A stretch of 64,000 nt of DNA. Origin: JBBSDP01 sp963754335 (lineage in GTDB: Bacteria > Planctomycetota > Phycisphaerae > Tepidisphaerales > Tepidisphaeraceae). The stretch lies in NCBI GenBank assembly GCA_963754335.1, contig CAVWFQ010000010.1, forward strand, positions 806,001 to 870,000. The letters run 5' to 3'. This document shows positions 9,725 to 19,200 of this stretch, one piece after another (the first letter of the stretch is position 1; each line of letters begins with the position of its first letter). The notes below the pieces were generated by a model. That model worked only from the letters and a program-made list of their open reading frames with translations, had not been told where the DNA came from and made no database searches. The position numbers were made by a program, and so were the translations under genes.

Positions 9725-10179
9725 ATGATGTTCAGGCTCTGATTAACGAAATTAACGATTCAAGCGTTTGTGCAACGGTGAAATTAGAGATCGGCCAAGT
9801 GGCGACTCTGACGAGAAGTGCGTTTTCCGGAAAACTTACGATCGACGACAACGATCCCTCGCGATCGCTCGACGATGTGTCGCTGACTCTCAATATCACT
9901 GACTCAAGCGGCACCCGGTCAACGGCGACTTCTACATTTCTTCGCCGACCTACAGCGGCACTTTTAGCGTTACAAACGGCGTTGCGAACCTTTCCGGAGG
10001 AATGTCGGGGACCATCACCTTTACGTTCATTCCGACCAACGCTGCCGCCCCCACCGCAGCGACCCTCTATTCCATTGGTGGAACGCTTACCTACACCCCT
10101 TCCGACTTGGGAACGCCAGTATCAGTTCCGGTGTATCCAAGCCTTATCACGGTTTATCCGGCAGCAAAGCTCGAAGTGA
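9559..10179 (+). CDS. Giant surface protein, segment 6
   Basis: True sequence runs from about 9556 to 9917 (LQSLIVGADSAGAASAADGY, SRSLDDVSLTLNITDSSGT). The frame then breaks in the run GGCACCCGGTC: restoring a fourth C gives SSGTPVNGDFYISSPTYSG and joins segment 7. The content is beta-rich without a named fold. Residues after 9917 in this frame are a shadow. Confidence 0.5.
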   Translation: MQYASEGILQASQVPNGQSTNFIEQPALQSLIVGADSAGAASAADGYTNPGAETLNDVQALINEINDSSVCATVKLEIGQVATLTRSAFSGKLTIDDNDPSRSLDDVSLTLNITDSSGTRSTATSTFLRRPTAALLALQTALRTFPEECRGPSPLRSFRPTLPPPPQRPSIPLVERLPTPLPTWERQYQFRCIQALSRFIRQQSSK

Positions 10180-11654
10180 ATTACTTTCTACAGAAGGACG
10201 TCATCGGTGACGATCCTTCCACACCTGAAATTGAGCCAGGTGAACCAGCCGTCCTTGGTGTTCTGGTCACCAATACAGGTGGAGGAACGGCAGACGATCT
10301 TTCAATCAACACCGCACAACCCAATATCGTCGACAACGAAAAAGGGTTAGCCGTCGATTTTGAGATCGTCGGATCACAAGTTGACGGGCAGCCGGTCTCC
10401 CCGTCACTTACCGTAGACTTCGGCAACCTTTCCCCGGGACAGACAGGCGACGCCGACTTTCAATTGCTGTCCTCGCTTCAAGGGCAATTTCAGGATTTCG
10501 ATGCCACGTTTACCCACAGCGACGATCTGGGAGGATTGACGACGAGTCTCATCGACTCGGTGCAAACGCATGAGCTGATTCATGCCGGCAATTTCACGTT
10601 TCCTGGAAGCACGGGAGAACAGGATTACCTCGTTAACGATATTCCTGATCCTACAGATACGCCCGACACCGTTTATCTGTCGAACGGAACCACGGCTCCC
10701 GTCAACGCCGCTACAAATGTAACCGCGAGTAATTCAGTGTCGGACTCTCAGTTATCGGTTTCACTTACCGCCAATGTCACCAGCGGCTGGACTTACCTTC
10801 AGGTGGCAGATCCGGGGGCCGGATACACACTCAAGAGCGTTACACGATCCGATGGAACAGTGATTCCGGTCTCGGATCAGGCGTGGACCACCGACCGTAC
10901 AATCGCTCCGAGTGGAAAAGCGGTCGTTGATAACGAATTGCACATTCTGGATCTGAACAGTACCGGCTCATACACGCTTCAATACGTCAAGAGCACGCTG
11001 ACTCCGACATTCACGGGCCTGAGCGCGTCATCGACCATCCCATACGGTACGACCAGCGTTTCGTTTGGCGGGAAGATCTCGGCCGGTCTTGTGTTCCCTG
11101 GAGACACTGAAACCGTCGCCGTCAGTTTTGACGGCCAGAAAGTCAATGCGACACTGGATGCACAGGGGAACTTCACCGCGTCTTTTAACACGGCGACATT
11201 GCCGGCTTCGTCGACTCCGTATGGCGTAACCTATAGCTATTCGGGAGATGCAGTACTGGGAAAGCGCCTCCGACACGACGAGCACCGCCGTGACGGTGAC
11301 CAAGGCAACCGCTTCGCTCACGCTCTCTGCGCCGGCGGGCGGATTGACATACAATGGTTCAAGCACCGTCACGAATGGCATTACGCGCACGCTAACTGGC
11401 CCGGCGGGAGCGGCGGCCCCTACCGGCGCGGTAAACGTCGTCTATTATTCGGGCACATCGACCACCGGTACGCCGCTCGGAGCCCTTCCCGTAAACGCCG
11501 GCACATACACGGCCGTTGCCGTATCTGCCGCCAACAGCAATTATGCCGCGGCCCAGAGCAATTCGCTCACCTTCACGATCAGCCGCACCCAGACCACCGT
11601 CCACTCTGGCCACACCGCCGGCTTCGATCACCACCAACCAAACCACCAGCGTGA
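10002..11654 (+). CDS. Giant surface protein, segment 7
   Basis: The frame is usable from about 9918 to about 11260. It contains a CARDB/Ig-like unit (EPGEPAVLGVLVTNTGGGTADD, LSPGQTGDADFQLLSSL) of the kind seen in bacterial surface proteins, a second beta-sandwich (VTSGWTYLQVADPGAGYTLK) and the start of bacterial Ig-like (Big_3-type) units (PYGTTSVSFGGKIS). It breaks near 11260 (GDAVLGK versus SASDTTSTAVTVTKA), where one base is in excess. Confidence 0.6.
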   Translation: MSGTITFTFIPTNAAAPTAATLYSIGGTLTYTPSDLGTPVSVPVYPSLITVYPAAKLEVNYFLQKDVIGDDPSTPEIEPGEPAVLGVLVTNTGGGTADDLSINTAQPNIVDNEKGLAVDFEIVGSQVDGQPVSPSLTVDFGNLSPGQTGDADFQLLSSLQGQFQDFDATFTHSDDLGGLTTSLIDSVQTHELIHAGNFTFPGSTGEQDYLVNDIPDPTDTPDTVYLSNGTTAPVNAATNVTASNSVSDSQLSVSLTANVTSGWTYLQVADPGAGYTLKSVTRSDGTVIPVSDQAWTTDRTIAPSGKAVVDNELHILDLNSTGSYTLQYVKSTLTPTFTGLSASSTIPYGTTSVSFGGKISAGLVFPGDTETVAVSFDGQKVNATLDAQGNFTASFNTATLPASSTPYGVTYSYSGDAVLGKRLRHDEHRRDGDQGNRFAHALCAGGRIDIQWFKHRHEWHYAHANWPGGSGGPYRRGKRRLLFGHIDHRYAARSPSRKRRHIHGRCRICRQQQLCRGPEQFAHLHDQPHPDHRPLWPHRRLRSPPTKPPA

Positions 11655-12099
11655 CCGGTTGGGTCAGTGCCGCTGTCACCGGGGTCGCCGGCGCCCGGCC
11701 CCATCCGGGCTGCCAACCTACACCTATTATTCAGGTCCAACGGCAACCGGCACGCCGCTGACTTCTTCGCCGACGACGGCGGGGACTTACACCGTGGTAG
11801 CCAGCTACGCTGGTAACAGCAATTATCTGCCGTCGAGCACATCGACTCCCTTCACGATCAAGGCGGCGGTGGGCCTGACCACATCGATGCTCGTCAACGG
11901 CGTTGCCAGCACCGGCTCCATCGCCAACACCCAGCGTTCGCAGGTCACAAGCCTGGTGATCAACTTCAGCGCACGGTCACACTCTCGGCGGGAGCGATCA
12001 CCCTCACCGCTCAGGATTCGACTAATCCGTTCGGAGCAGCCGGGGCCAGCATGCCGTTTACGCTGGTCTCTTCGAACGGCGGAGCGACCTATACGCTGA
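11248..12099 (+). CDS. Giant surface protein, segment 8: MBG/Ig-like repeats
   Basis: It contains repeated units of the form LTYNGSSTVTNGITRTLTG ... YYSGTSTTGTPLGALPVNAGTYTAV, matching MBG-type/bacterial Ig-like repeats; a second copy reads PTYTYYSGPTATGTPLTSSP. Between about 11595 and 11695 the sense frame is a different one (TLATPPASITTNQTTSVTGW), so two compensating indels lie inside this ORF. A further shift near 11968 moves the sense frame to TVTLSAGAITLTAQDSTNP, which runs to about 12125. Confidence 0.55.
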   Translation: MQYWESASDTTSTAVTVTKATASLTLSAPAGGLTYNGSSTVTNGITRTLTGPAGAAAPTGAVNVVYYSGTSTTGTPLGALPVNAGTYTAVAVSAANSNYAAAQSNSLTFTISRTQTTVHSGHTAGFDHHQPNHQRDRLGQCRCHRGRRRPAPSGLPTYTYYSGPTATGTPLTSSPTTAGTYTVVASYAGNSNYLPSSTSTPFTIKAAVGLTTSMLVNGVASTGSIANTQRSQVTSLVINFSARSHSRRERSPSPLRIRLIRSEQPGPACRLRWSLRTAERPIR

Positions 12100-12145
12100 C
12101 CTTCTCTGGCGCAGGGTTTGTCAGCCGGGGCCGCTGCCGACGTCC

Positions 12146-12463
12146 TTGCCCAATCTGCATTACATTCTCAATGTGATCTTCAGCCTCGTGAGTTCGGCGA
12201 CCGCCACGGTTCCCACCGGCACTCAGTCGCTGAAGTTCCACCGGCTTTATGGGGATCTGACCAACGCCGGTTATATCACCACGGCGTCGGCCCGCGCCGA
12301 TGCGAGCCCGGCTAACTGGGCAAGCTATCAGCAATATCTGGATAATGACGGCGCGGCGTTCAGCGCTGGGTTCGACAGTGCCGATAATACCGCTCTGACT
12401 GCCGCCGAAACTTTTGTGACCGGTACACAGGAACAAACCTTGTGGAATCTGTACAATGGCTAA
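12146..12463 (+). CDS. Giant surface protein, C-terminal segment
   Basis: Joined near 12125 to the preceding sense frame (LTFSGAGFVS), this piece reads LKFHRLYGDLTNAGYITTAS ... YLDNDGAAFSAGFDSADNTAL ... LWNLYNG and then stops. The F-H-R-L-Y-G-D start and the paired D-rich helices match the C-terminal dockerin-like tail (FHRLYGDxDGDGxVDxxD) common on planctomycete secreted giants, but the calcium-ligand positions are mostly lost here. If all breaks are repaired the gene spans at least 4,150 residues inside the window. Confidence 0.6.
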   Translation: MPNLHYILNVIFSLVSSATATVPTGTQSLKFHRLYGDLTNAGYITTASARADASPANWASYQQYLDNDGAAFSAGFDSADNTALTAAETFVTGTQEQTLWNLYNG

Positions 12464-12531
12464 AGCTTAATTTGGGGCCATGCTCAATTCGCGGCCTGAC
12501 CGGATGGGGAACCTCATTTTCGGAGAAAGAA

Positions 12532-13272
12532 ATGCGTGAGAAATTGCGATTCGCTTCAGTGATGCTCCTTGGAACTCTGGGCTGCTGCCTGAGCTCCGCT
12601 CGGGCCTCAGTCACAACCTACAACTACTTCTATGTGGCCGGCCAGGCAACCTACAGCGGCGTCACGCCGGGAAGCACGGTCAACGTGCCGATTTATCTGC
12701 AGGAGGTTAACAGCGACGCATCAACCAACTCGCTGCTGGTCAGCGAAGACGGCCTCTTCGGCGCCGGGGTGAGCGTGGCCTACAATTCCGGCGACGCAAC
12801 AACCACCATCACCGGCGTCAGCACCAACTCCGGCAGTCCCACGACCGGCTTTGACAACATCCTGGACCAATCCTTTGCCAGCAGTTCCGCCGCGATCCTG
12901 GAACAGGTTAATACCTTTCCCCCCGACAGCGATGGCGTCGCCGCCGGCCCGCAGATCAATGGCATCTCCAGCGTTTTCCTGGGGACGCTAACGCTTGCGG
13001 CCACGCCCACCCCGGGCCAGACCACGACCTTCACTGTCGGCCGATACGACCCCGTCAGCGGCAATTCGGTCACCTACACCAATGGATACGATCTGGACGA
13101 CAACGCCGATCCGCTCGGTCCCCCCGACGCGGCGACTTTGTATAACGATGCGGCCCCCACCAATTTCAGCATCATCACCTCAGTGCCGGAGCCAGCTTCG
13201 ATTTCGCTGATCGCATTATCTGCCGCGCTGCTGGCGTCCCGCCGTCGGCAAAATAAGTCGCGAAGGATTTGA
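12532..13272 (+). CDS. PEP-CTERM sorting-domain protein
   Basis: The start at 12532 is chosen because MREKLRFASVMLLGTLGCCL opens a signal peptide and a GGAG motif lies seven bases upstream. The mature part is a Ser/Thr/Asn-rich beta protein of unknown function (about residues 25-215). The C-terminus reads VPEPASISLIALSAALLASRRRQ: a PEP motif, hydrophobic segment and Arg cluster, i.e. a PEP-CTERM signal processed by exosortase-type transpeptidases. It starts 68 bp after the giant gene ends, so the two may be co-expressed. About 246 residues, frame intact. Confidence 0.85.
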   Translation: MREKLRFASVMLLGTLGCCLSSARASVTTYNYFYVAGQATYSGVTPGSTVNVPIYLQEVNSDASTNSLLVSEDGLFGAGVSVAYNSGDATTTITGVSTNSGSPTTGFDNILDQSFASSSAAILEQVNTFPPDSDGVAAGPQINGISSVFLGTLTLAATPTPGQTTTFTVGRYDPVSGNSVTYTNGYDLDDNADPLGPPDAATLYNDAAPTNFSIITSVPEPASISLIALSAALLASRRRQNKSRRI

Positions 13273-13291
13273 GTTCGCTTCTTTCAATCGC

Positions 13292-14427
13292 TCACTTGCG
13301 CGCGGACGTGATCACGATGACCACGATCAGCCCCCCCAGCGCCAACGCGACCAGCGCGGCCAGAGCGATCGCCAGGAGATAGCTTCGCCGCGATTCGCTG
13401 CGACGGGTTTTCTCTCCCTCCATGGCCTGCCTGTACTTGTGCTCGAGGGCATCTGGAATTGGAAGTTCCAATCGCACCGCTTCCAGGTGCAGGATTTTGA
13501 GTTGTTCCATCGGCTCGCCGGCGCCGATTGCCTGATTCAATCGGCGCAGACCGCCACAAGCTGGCGTTCGCGGTCGCGGCGATCCTCTTCGCTATCGATC
13601 ATCTCATTGAGTGGGCGAATCACCTCGCGCAAATCCGCCGGAAGTGCGAATCCGGAAGCCTTCACGATCGCAGACCATCGCTTGAGCACCTCCCGAGCCT
13701 GGGTAATCGAACCGGATGCGCAAGCCGCGTTCACCCTCGGTACCAGTTCCCACAATTCCTGCGCCGCCACATCGCGATGGTTTTTCACCGAAGCGGCGGC
13801 GAGGGTTGTCTTCAGTTCATCCGGAACCGCCGTAGCCCAGGTCGTCTCCTTGATCTCGGTCAGCAGGCGATCGATCGTCTCAACCTGGCGTCCTTTGACG
13901 GCGGCCACTCCTTCAGCGGCTATCTCCCTGAGCCGCGCCTGCTCGAGCGTGCGAACGTCCTCCTGCCAGGCCGGGTTGCGCAGATCAACGCGCAACAGTA
14001 CGCGCATCACCGCCAGCCGCTGCACCAGGGCGCCCGCGATAATGCCAGGAGAGCGCTGCCGCGCGAGCAGTTCCCCCAGCTTCTGCTCCGGCGCGATACG
14101 CTTCGTTCAGTTCGCGCCCGCATCCATCATCACCCGCGCGGATCGCGGCAGGCCGTACGCATTGCAGACCTGATGCCAGTCGTCTGCTTCTGGAAAATCG
14201 AGCGCGGTGACGACGTCGAGCAAAAGCGGTTGACTCTCTGCCCATTGAATCGCCTCTGTTCGGCGTCCATGGCGCAGAATAATCGAGACAGCACCGGAGG
14301 CGTTCGTTCGCCTCCTGGCACAGCGCCCATATTCAGTGGCGAGTGAATTGAGCTCCGGGGTCCGGGCGCGATCCGCCGTTGCTAGAAACGCACGAATCTC
14401 ATCAGTAACTTGCCGATAATCGGACAT
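13292..14427 (-). pseudogene. Interrupted coiled-coil protein with C-terminal membrane segment
   Basis: Three minus-strand pieces appear to be one gene. The first (14427 to 14107, MSDYRQVTDEIRAFLATADR start) ends at an in-frame TGA. The second lies in the same frame and reads APEQKLGELLARQRSPGI to VAVCAD (to 13537). The third (TTG at 13540 or ATG at 13510, NQAIGAGEPMEQLKILHLEA) ends in the transmembrane stretch SYLLAIALAALVALALGGL and SARK. Adding one base at GATTGAATCAG fuses pieces two and three as VCAD-L-NQAIG. The TGA is either a nonsense change or a pair of indels (the alternative frame across it reads ELNEAYR). No known family is recognised. A tail-anchored helical protein of about 375 residues is inferred. 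Confidence 0.5.
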
Positions 14428-14605
14428 TTTAACGTATCTCAAACCCCATTATGCCAAATCCGGGTGAGTTACGGGACACCCACACATTTACCATACCGCA
14501 AAACATTTGGAAAATTGCCATCTCTTCGATTACGATTCAAATCGTTCCCCGCCGCAGAGGATCTGGGGCGGGCGCGAATCTGAAGAACGGGGATCGCACG
14601 CAGCC

Positions 14606-15407
14606 ATGGGAAAACTGACAACCGGGAAGAATCTTTCGTGGCCGCCTGGAATTCGCGCCACTCGCGTAAGACGCATCTGGTTCCAGCGCCTGGCCTCGGC
14701 AGCGGCGGGGTTGCGTCTCGAGGAATTGGCCAGGGAATTGAATACTACCTATCCGAAGGCACAAAGGTGGGCGCGGTACTTCGGTTATCCGATTCTCGAT
14801 GGACGACGGGAAAAAGGCGTCGACTGGTCGAAGGTGGATTGGTCGCAGCGCGACTCGGAGATCGCCCGGGAGCTCGGTGTCAGCCGGGAGCGTGCCCGCC
14901 AGGTGCGCCGCAGCACGGGCGCCGGACTTTGCGGAGCGCCGCGCCACCTCCAAGCAGTTTGCGCAATTCGTTTCCGCCAACATCGAAAAATTGCATGCGC
15001 AAACTGTGGCCAGAATAGTGCAGCGCTCGTCGCTGGATCTTCCCTGGAGCGTGGCCCGGCGAATTCTTCGCGCCGCAGGCATCAAACCGTTTCGCGCTGT
15101 CAAAAAATGGACCGATCTGGACTGGCGTCTGCCTAATCGCGATCTGGCATCCATCATTCAGCTCGACCCCCGCCGCGTGGCGACGATTCACGCCAACCTG
15201 AAGGTCGGCCCGGCACTCTGGCCGGCAAAGCGCGAGGAATCGACCAGCGACCCCGCATATCGCAAGGCGCTGGCCAACGCACGAAAAGCGAACGGCCGTC
15301 GGAACGCCGTCAATGAACGAGCCTCGGCTCCGTCCGCCGCAAGATCGAAATCAAAACGATCGGGTGGCGCGACCAAACATGGACGCAAACTTCCACGCCG
15401 AAAATGA
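14606..15407 (+). CDS. Helix-turn-helix DNA-binding protein, frameshifted
   Basis: ATG at 14606 starts MGKLTTGKNLSWPPGIRATR. An N-terminal HTH is suggested by RLEELARELNTTYPKAQRWA. A second, sigma-region-4-like HTH reads DWSQRDSEIARELGVSRERARQ. At about 14922 the frame changes and continues as APDFAERRATSKQFAQFVSA ... WRLPNRDLASIIQLDPRRVA, a third HTH-like unit, ending in a very basic tail (ARSKSKRSGGATKHGRKLPRRK region). Repaired length is about 267 residues. A transcription regulator or nucleoid-type DNA-binding role is inferred from multiple HTHs and basic charge. One base too many near GGGCGCCGG explains the break; assembly error or mutation cannot be told apart. Confidence 0.55.
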
Positions 15408-15431
15408 CAGCGGGCGGCTCGAACCTGCAAC

Positions 15432-16202
15432 TTATTTAACGCTCCCTTTGTCGAGTTCATCCTCGATGTCGTCCGGCTTCTTCTTCCCGGAATTATCCTC
15501 TGAGCCGGTGGCGTGGCGCGGGCCGGTCAGATCCTCCTGCGACTTGGTCGTGAACCGGGCATAGCCCCATAGATCGGGGTGGAGCTTGGCTTCGGCCGCT
15601 TCGTCGTACTGCATCGGAATTTTGTTCGACCACCAGAGATGGTCGAGCACTTCATTTCCATCCGCACCGCTTTGAAGAATGCCCCAGTCCATTTTGATTC
15701 GCATTCCGTCTGCCGGCTTGAGGCCGATCGACTGAAGGGGAATTGCCACCTCCACGACGTAACCTTCGCCGGTCTCCTGGTGAGCGATGATCGCATCGTC
15801 CAGGCGCACGACGCGATCGAAAACCGCGCTCTGAACTTCAGTATGAAATTCCTTTTTTTCAGATTCGAGCGCGCCAGCGGCGACGGGCTGATAAAGTACC
15901 GCGATTGGCTTGCCGCCGGACATCGAGATCAGCAGCCGCATGTCTCCGCGGACGGGATCCGGCCGCTGCGGACTCGCCTGGGGATCGGCTCCAATTTCCA
16001 GATCTACGCACGCACCGGTACGGAAGAGCGAATGCCAGTCATTTCCGGCATTTTTCAGCGGTCCGTGGCCGTGCACGTCATACAGCACGTAGAGATATCG
16101 ATCATCGAAGGTAGCATTGAAATTCACACCAGGAAAGCGCATCCGCCAGGCTGATTTTGCCAGTCGCCGGACGTGCCATCCATCAGAAAAGGCTTCACGC
16201 AC
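15432..16202 (-). CDS. CBM9-like C-terminal domain of the giant propeller protein (separated by a frameshift)
   Basis: True sequence starts near 16155 with SAWRMRFPGVNFNATFDDRY and continues LYVLYDVHGHGPLKNAGNDW ... GACVDLEIG ... GYVVEVAIPLQSIGLKPADG, the strand pattern of family-9 carbohydrate-binding domains. The neighbouring upstream ORF ends MDGTSGDWQ, the normal start of that same domain. One extra A in CAAAATCAGCC would fuse them as GDWQKSAWRM. The C-terminal tail is acidic/basic and low-complexity (KKKPDDIEDELDKG). It is not an independent gene; a role in polysaccharide binding is inferred from the fold. Confidence 0.7.
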   Translation of the reverse strand: MREAFSDGWHVRRLAKSAWRMRFPGVNFNATFDDRYLYVLYDVHGHGPLKNAGNDWHSLFRTGACVDLEIGADPQASPQRPDPVRGDMRLLISMSGGKPIAVLYQPVAAGALESEKKEFHTEVQSAVFDRVVRLDDAIIAHQETGEGYVVEVAIPLQSIGLKPADGMRIKMDWGILQSGADGNEVLDHLWWSNKIPMQYDEAAEAKLHPDLWGYARFTTKSQEDLTGPRHATGSEDNSGKKKPDDIEDELDKGSVK

Positions 16203-19200
16203 GGATAGATGTCCATCACTTTCACGTTCCGATACGCCAGCTTCTTGTACAGGTCGTGGTCGTAGCGCTGAAGCCCCTGCTCGTCGGCCGCGGTTACGTC
16301 GAACGTCTTCTCGGCGCGTTTGAATTGATCGAGTCCGGTCACTTCCACGACACTCGCGTGATTATGTCCGGCGACGACGTAATATTTTCCATCCGCCGTC
16401 TGGCAGAAATACCCCTGAAAATGCTCCTGGCCGGCCGTGACGTCATCCAGCGCCAATCCGCGCTGATGCTCCGGCATGCTCCAGGCCTTGCGCTGCGGAT
16501 TGCGAATTTCCAGAAAGATCCAGCCGGCGAGCATCCCGTCGGCGCTGTAAACATTCCATTGCCCGACGTTATCGTTGGTAACGAAGAATTCGCCAAGATC
16601 TCCGCCACGCGATTTGCCCGTGCCGATGATGTCGAACTCTGCCACCACTTTAGACGGCGCCCATGGCGTGGCCCGCGGATAGGCAAATCCGCTGAATCCT
16701 TCATTGCGATATCCCCAGATCTCCTTGCCTTCCGGCGTGAACAGAGCGTTTCGCCAGATCGCATCGTCCGACTCCATCATGAAGATATAGTTGCCGCTGG
16801 AGAGACGGATGTTCGGCTCTGAGGGAAGCTGCGGGTAGGACTTTTCCTCGTAGATCGGCACGCCGCTGGGAAGGAATCTGCTCACTTCATATCGAAACCG
16901 TCCGGTCGTGCTCAGGCTCAGGTCGTGTGTGTCGAAATAGCACGTGCGGAATTGATTCGGTTGAGGAGCAAACTGCACCTCGTCGATCTCAGGGCGTCCG
17001 TCGCCGTTGGTGTCTTCCCACAAAAACCGCATGTCCCTCAACGTCTTGCCGGGATATTTTTTCGCGAAGGCAACCTGAAAATCCGAATCCTGCAGGGGAA
17101 GATAATTTGCGGCCGGCCCCATGCCGGCGACGGCCCGGCAAATACCTTTTTCGTACAGATAGACGGTTGAAGCTCCGCCGTCCGGCTGATTCGCGCCGTT
17201 GGCGTGAGTCACCATGTACTGGCGGCCATTCACATACGCCGGGATCTCTCCGGCGCGCTTCGAACCTTTCCAGGTCAGGTTCTTCAATCGTGTCTTGGCC
17301 GTTTTCCAGTCGAGCTCAAACTCGAGCGGGCCGTAGTACAACCGGCGTTTGTCCTGCGGATCGAGGACGCCGCCGCCGCCATACTGCGTGTTGCCCAGGA
17401 ACTCCTTCTTAACGGTACCCGTGGCCGTGTCCCAGCAGACGACGCGCTTTGGCCAGTAGGACGACTCGGTGTGCCAGAGTTGACCCTGTTTGTCGACCGC
17501 CAGCGCGGTGGCGTAGTCGAGACAACTCGGGTCCCACGCGCCGACGAGGTGGCCACCGGGGGTGCCGATCTGTTTCAGGAATTTGCCCGACGAATCGTAG
17601 ACGCGGATCACCTTCCGCTCCGGAGCATTATCGAGGACATAGATCTTTCCAGGGCCATCAACAGCGATCGCCTGCGGCAGAAGCAGATCGGTTGCGAGCG
17701 TGCGCGTCGACCCGCCTTTCATGTCGATCTCTACGAGATGATTGTCGCTGATACCATACAGTCGCCCCGATGGCGTGATCGCAATCTGGCCGCCATTTGG
17801 ATAGGGGACTTCCTTTACCAGCTTTGCCGGAACGGCGGGAATCCGATCTTTCCCCGGCCGATCCTGCGCCGGTACGGCCGCCGTCGAATCCCATACTTCA
17901 ATCCGCTGTCCGATCATGGGATCGACGGGCACCTCATCGCCGATCATCTGCAACGGTGCGACGCCATAAATGTGACACCGACTGGCGATCAATTCCTGGC
18001 CACCCAGGTCGTTGCGCGCGCCCATTCCCGTTTCGCTTCCGACTCCGGTGTTCGCCCATTGCGCGACAACGCGCAACCGGATGGCCCGCGTTTCGATCTC
18101 CTGGCCAAAATCGACATAACCATCGATGTAACGCGCCGAGGAATTATTTGGACCGAGTGACGCCTCGACGGCGCCAAATTTCCTGCGCTTCTGCTCGTAG
18201 GTGGCGATTTTCTTCCAATGCTCATCTGAGGCGGGGTTGATCTCTCCCGTCCCCGGGCCGTTCCACATATCGATCTCGGTGAGACGTCCGTCAATTTCCT
18301 TGATTGCCAACCCGCGTATCTTTTGCGGCTGTTGCCAGCTCATCGTGTAGACTGCGGGGTTCTGCTCCGACAGAGCCTCGGTCCGCTGCGCATCCCATTC
18401 CCCCGCATCGTTGATCTTTCCGGAGCTGACCGTGATGCGCGACTTGGCGGGAACACTTTGGCAGCGGCGACGAAGAATTTTCATCCCCTCGACCGAACCA
18501 CTCCATGCGTTTTGCTTGTCTTCGCTCGCGCCACGATTCAACAGATCGATTGGATCTTTTTCCTTCGAATTGTCACTGTCGGCCGAGAGAACATCTTCGA
18601 TCTCGTCGAACATTTTGGCGAAAGTCAGTCGCAAGGCGCGCGTCCGAGCCTGCTTTGGCCCCGGAACGACGACCCAACCTTCGTTCTTTTTCGGAGATTG
18701 CCAGATCGTTTCCCATTGCGATTCATCGGATGGGTCCGGCGGACCCACGAAATCAGACTTGAGAAGACTGATCCGCATGGGCTGCGCGGGCATCGGGAAT
18801 ACCAGACTGCCGATCGGGACCGCCGTCTTGAATGTCAGGACTACGTGCTGGCGCGAAGCAGCCACTTTCTGGCTTTCGATGGAGATCAACCCGCGGTGCC
18901 CGGGCACCATGTCCCCCATGCGAAATATCGCCGGGAATTCTCCGCGGCGATCGGGGATCCATGTCGCCTCGGTGTTGTGGGATGAACGATCGACCTTCGG
19001 GTACGACGGAAAGCAATGATCCAGATCTACGTCTTCGGCATCTGCCGCGTTGGCAAAGAAATCCTCACGCGAGTTGACGGCCAGATAGACCAGCCCTTCG
19101 CGAACGGCAAGGCCCACCATCCCGCGCTTACGCTGACTTGACCCAGGCAGATCGATCGGACGATCGACCTGCTTGTCCTTGCTGCGAATCCGAAAAACCG

